DNA of 6,989 nt, taken from assembly GCA_052387905.1 (NCBI GenBank), contig JBQTIR010000046.1:1-6989 (forward strand), read 5' to 3'. This stretch comes from JBQTII01 sp052387905. GTDB taxonomy: Bacteria; Actinomycetota; Actinomycetes; Sporichthyales; Sporichthyaceae. Below are positions 5,176-6,989 of this stretch, piece after piece. A program made the position numbers and the translations under genes. Position 1 is the first letter of the stretch, and every line of letters begins with the position of its first letter. Under the pieces are notes generated by a model. The model worked only from the letters and a program-made list of their open reading frames with translations, did not search any database and was not told the origin of the DNA.

Positions 5176-5844
5176 ATGCGCTCCAACAAGTTCATGCGCA
5201 CTGCCGGCGTCCTCGGCGCTGCCACCGTCATCGGTGTAGCCGGGATCCAGGTCGCCACCGCCAGCCCGTCGGGTGACTCGTCGTCGTCTGGGTACAGCGA
5301 GGTGTCGAAGGACTCCGCCACGGCCAAGCCGCGCGGCAAGCGTGGCCCGCGTGGTCCGAAGGGCGACACCGGTCCCGCGGGTCCGCAGGGTCCCGCGGGT
5401 GCACCGGGTACTCCCGGCGTCCAGGGCCCCCCCGGGCAGGTCGGTCCTCCTGGGGCTCCTGGCTCGACTCTCGTGCGGGTGTCCGCGAACGGGCTATCCG
5501 GCGGGGCGATCAGCGCCGCGAGTGCTCGATTGGCGCTCAATGGCCTCACGATTGACAGCCAGGCGTTCTCGTTGGCGCCGAATGCCTTCACCGCCTCGGG
5601 TTTCAAGGTCGTGGATGGTGCGATCGGGGGGTTCAAGTTCCACCTGGCGACCCAGGCCGTGAACCCGATCACCGGGACGCCGGAGGGCCCGATCACCTCG
5701 ATCACCTGCGAGGTGGCTCCGGGTGGGCGTTCCTGCACGGCCCCGGGCAGCCTGGCCGTTCCGGCCGGCAACGCGTTCTGGTTCCAGCCCGACGCCGCCT
5801 CGAACCTGCCCGCCTCGGGCACCTTCTCCTACAACATCGTCTGA
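5176..5844 (+). CDS. Secreted collagen-like protein, type B (B3)
   Basis: 222 aa, second gene of operon 3, 15 nt after A2. Its N-terminus reads MRSNKF, shared with the adjacent C3, whereas B1 and B2 read MRSHTF. Signal peptide 1-29, linker with four serines, 15 Gly-X-Y triplets at 54-98 including K62 and D64. The rod is nearly the same as in B2; the variable segment (99 to about 134) is three residues shorter and unlike it. Head cysteines C178 and C187. The late head reads D-A-A-S-N instead of the A-A-G-S-T of A1, A2 and B1. Ends Y-N-I-V. Exported strand of a presumed collagen-like trimer. Confidence 0.95.
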   Translation: MRSNKFMRTAGVLGAATVIGVAGIQVATASPSGDSSSSGYSEVSKDSATAKPRGKRGPRGPKGDTGPAGPQGPAGAPGTPGVQGPPGQVGPPGAPGSTLVRVSANGLSGGAISAASARLALNGLTIDSQAFSLAPNAFTASGFKVVDGAIGGFKFHLATQAVNPITGTPEGPITSITCEVAPGGRSCTAPGSLAVPAGNAFWFQPDAASNLPASGTFSYNIV

Positions 5845-5859
5845 CGGAAGGAAGTTGAC

Positions 5860-6540
5860 ATGCGCTCCAACAAGTTCATGCGCACTGCCGGCGTCCTCGG
5901 CGCTGCCACCGTCATCGGGGTAGCCGGGATCCAGGTCGCCATCGCCAGCCCCACCGGTGACTCGGCGGCCAGCGGTTACAGCGAGGTGTCGAAGGATTCG
6001 GCCAAGGCCCACAACAAGCGCGGACCCCGCGGCTTCAGGGGTGCGACAGGCGATGCGGGTCCTGCGGGTCCGGCTGGTCCTGCGGGTCCGCAGGGTGCTG
6101 CGGGAGCTCCGGGTGTTCCGGGTGGTCAGGGTCCGAACGGGCCCGCCGGCTTGACTCGCTTCACGAGTGCAGCGCTCATCGCGGTTCCCGGCGCCGCGAT
6201 TGACGCTGCGAATGGCTTTCTTGCGATCGGCCCTAACATGGATGGCGGTTTCCCGGCGAACTCCATCGCGCCGACTGCCTTCTCGTTCTCCGGCTTTCAG
6301 GTGAGCAGCGACAACACCATCGGTGGCTTCGAGTACGTGCTGGCCACCCAGGGCGTCAACGCGGTCACCGGCGTTCCGGAGGGCGCGATCACCTCGATCA
6401 AGTGTGAGGTGGCTCCGGGCGGGCGTTCTTGTACCTCGGCGGGCACCCTCGCCGTGCCGGCCGGCAACGCGTTCTGGTTCCAGCCTCTCACCGGCTCGAA
6501 CCTTCCGGTCTCGGGAACCATCACCTTCAACGTGGCCTGA
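5860..6540 (+). CDS. Secreted collagen-like protein, type C (C3)
   Basis: 226 aa, last gene of operon 3, 15 nt after B3. Signal peptide 1-29 (A-I-A before the cut). Its linker carries the S-A-A-S-G-Y form otherwise seen only in B1: 34 nt are identical (5954-5987 versus 130-163), unlike the S-S-T-S-G-Y of C1 and C2. It ends in the type C mark A-H-N-K-R. Fifteen Gly-X-Y triplets at 55-99 (GPR GFR GAT GDA), with T63 and D65, close to C1 but one triplet longer. Variable segment resembles C1 (M-D-G-G-F-P versus I-D-G-G-F-P). Cysteines C182 and C191; ends F-N-V-A. A gene-conversion mosaic of type B and C sequence is the likely origin of its 5' part. Function inferred as for the other chains. Confidence 0.95.
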   Translation: MRSNKFMRTAGVLGAATVIGVAGIQVAIASPTGDSAASGYSEVSKDSAKAHNKRGPRGFRGATGDAGPAGPAGPAGPQGAAGAPGVPGGQGPNGPAGLTRFTSAALIAVPGAAIDAANGFLAIGPNMDGGFPANSIAPTAFSFSGFQVSSDNTIGGFEYVLATQGVNAVTGVPEGAITSIKCEVAPGGRSCTSAGTLAVPAGNAFWFQPLTGSNLPVSGTITFNVA

Positions 6541-6631
6541 CCTTCGGGCCATGACGCGGCGGCCCGCCACCACGGGGGGCGTCGCCACCGGGCAGGGTCA
6601 GACCTGACCGGGTAGGACAGCGCATCACGGT

Positions 6632-6665
6632 TCGTCCCGGCTCCCGCACCTGGGGGCCGGGACGA
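6632..6665 (+). terminator. Transcription terminator-like hairpin after operon 3 (weakened)
   Basis: Stem of 10 bp (6632-6641 with 6656-6665) around 14 nt. The outer part of the helix is broken by a T-T mismatch, because the left arm reads GGTTCG where copies 1 and 2 read AGATCG. The competing downstream helix, 6644-6658 with 6677-6691, is a perfect 15 bp here and is the stronger of the two in this copy. Confidence 0.6.
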
Positions 6666-6907
6666 TCTGCTTTGGCGGCCCCCAGGTGCGGCGCATCTGA
6701 GGAATCAAGAGTTGAGTTCGGCCGGTTCGATGTTGCCAGTGGTTGTGGCGAAGGGGACCTGATACGCCATAGGGGTGAATCATGACGTTTTGTTTACTGT
6801 CTGACTCGTGCGCCTCAGCCGTCACACAAATGGTTCCATGTGGCGGATATGTCCCGATTTGAACGCCATCACCCCCCAGATGGATGCCCTGAATGGCGGA
6901 TGGACGA

Positions 6908-6929
6908 CGCCGTCAAAGTCGTTACGGCG
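6908..6929. promoter_or_regulatory. Conserved inverted repeat upstream of the fourth promoter
   Basis: Third copy of the CGCCGT-N10-ACGGCG site with the same centre sequence, again ending 26 nt before the -35 box. Candidate regulator site. Confidence 0.4.
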
Positions 6930-6955
6930 CGTGAAGAACTGCCAGCTCCGGGTGA

Positions 6956-6984
6956 TTGCCACCCACCCTCCCGCTCCCTAGCTT
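6956..6984 (+). promoter_or_regulatory. Promoter of a fourth cassette lying beyond the window
   Basis: TTGCCA (6956-6961), 17-nt spacer, TAGCTT (6979-6984), the same as the other two promoters. The leader and gene it drives are outside the window. Confidence 0.6.
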
Positions 6985-6989
6985 TTGCA

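Larger units (their letters stand above)
3971..6540 (+). repeat. Tandem cassette unit 3 (regulatory region + A2-B3-C3)
   Basis: A 2570-bp unit directly following unit 2 with no extra sequence between them. It keeps the same order of regulatory region, A, B and C. There are no insertion-sequence ends or integrase traces at the junctions, so growth by unequal recombination between homologous cassettes is the simplest explanation. Confidence 0.9.
6541..6989 (+). repeat. Inter-cassette regulatory region, copy 3 (cut by window end)
   Basis: 449 nt after C3, aligning to copies 1 and 2 up to just past the promoter. Its first 60 nt match copy 1 (after C1) far better than copy 2 (after C2). The patch at about 6825-6845 has diverged. 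By comparison with copy 1 the next A gene would start about 63 nt beyond the window, so a fourth cassette is expected. Confidence 0.85.

Noticed and set aside
5494..6588. 364-codon minus-strand open frame over B3 and C3
   Set aside because: Same shadow effect as above; not kept at equal length in the other cassettes.
1..6989. Diversity-generating retroelement, CRISPR array or phage tail-fibre cluster as the source of the repeats
   Set aside because: No reverse transcriptase, template repeat, spacer pattern or other phage gene is present. Every chain has a Sec signal peptide, which tail fibres lack. A retroelement outside the window cannot be excluded.

Overview
The window is a tandem array of small secreted collagen-like protein genes on the + strand of a high-GC genome. 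The GC-rich coding, strong GGAAGGAAG-type ribosome sites, a TTGCCA-N17-TAGCTT promoter and Sec signal peptides fit an actinobacterium. I cannot name the genus, and nothing here gives chromosomal versus plasmid context. Layout: a three-gene cassette (chain types A, B, C; my labels) repeats with a period of about 2.58 kb. Cassette 1 enters mid-operon: the last codons of an A gene (1-20), then B1 (36-704) and C1 (720-1391). Cassette 2 is A1, B2, C2 (1901-3970). Cassette 3 is A2, B3, C3 (4480-6540). The leader of a fourth cassette starts at 6541 and runs off the end, reaching its promoter -10 box. Inside a cassette the genes are separated by the same 15-nt linker carrying the ribosome site. Between cassettes are two complete 509-nt non-coding regions, each with a terminator-like structure, a long conserved block, an inverted repeat, a promoter and a structured 5' leader. 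Each protein (222-226 aa) has the same plan: Sec signal peptide cleaved near A29, a short Ser-rich linker, 14 or 15 uninterrupted Gly-X-Y triplets, a variable segment, and a conserved beta-rich C-terminal head with exactly two cysteines. No sortase signal or second membrane segment is visible, so the chains should be exported. How the genes may work together: A, B and C differ consistently in collagen sequence and C-terminal ending. The triplet number is equal among the visible chains of each operon (14/14 in cassette 1, 15/15/15 in cassettes 2 and 3). The Lys/Asp pattern at triplets 3-4 is complementary across A, B and C. Together this suggests that each operon encodes the three chains of an A-B-C heterotrimeric bacterial collagen, and that the array makes several variants with different heads. 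This is an inference, not something the sequence proves. The array also shows gene-conversion mosaicism and a conserved pair of mutually exclusive hairpins at the end of every operon.
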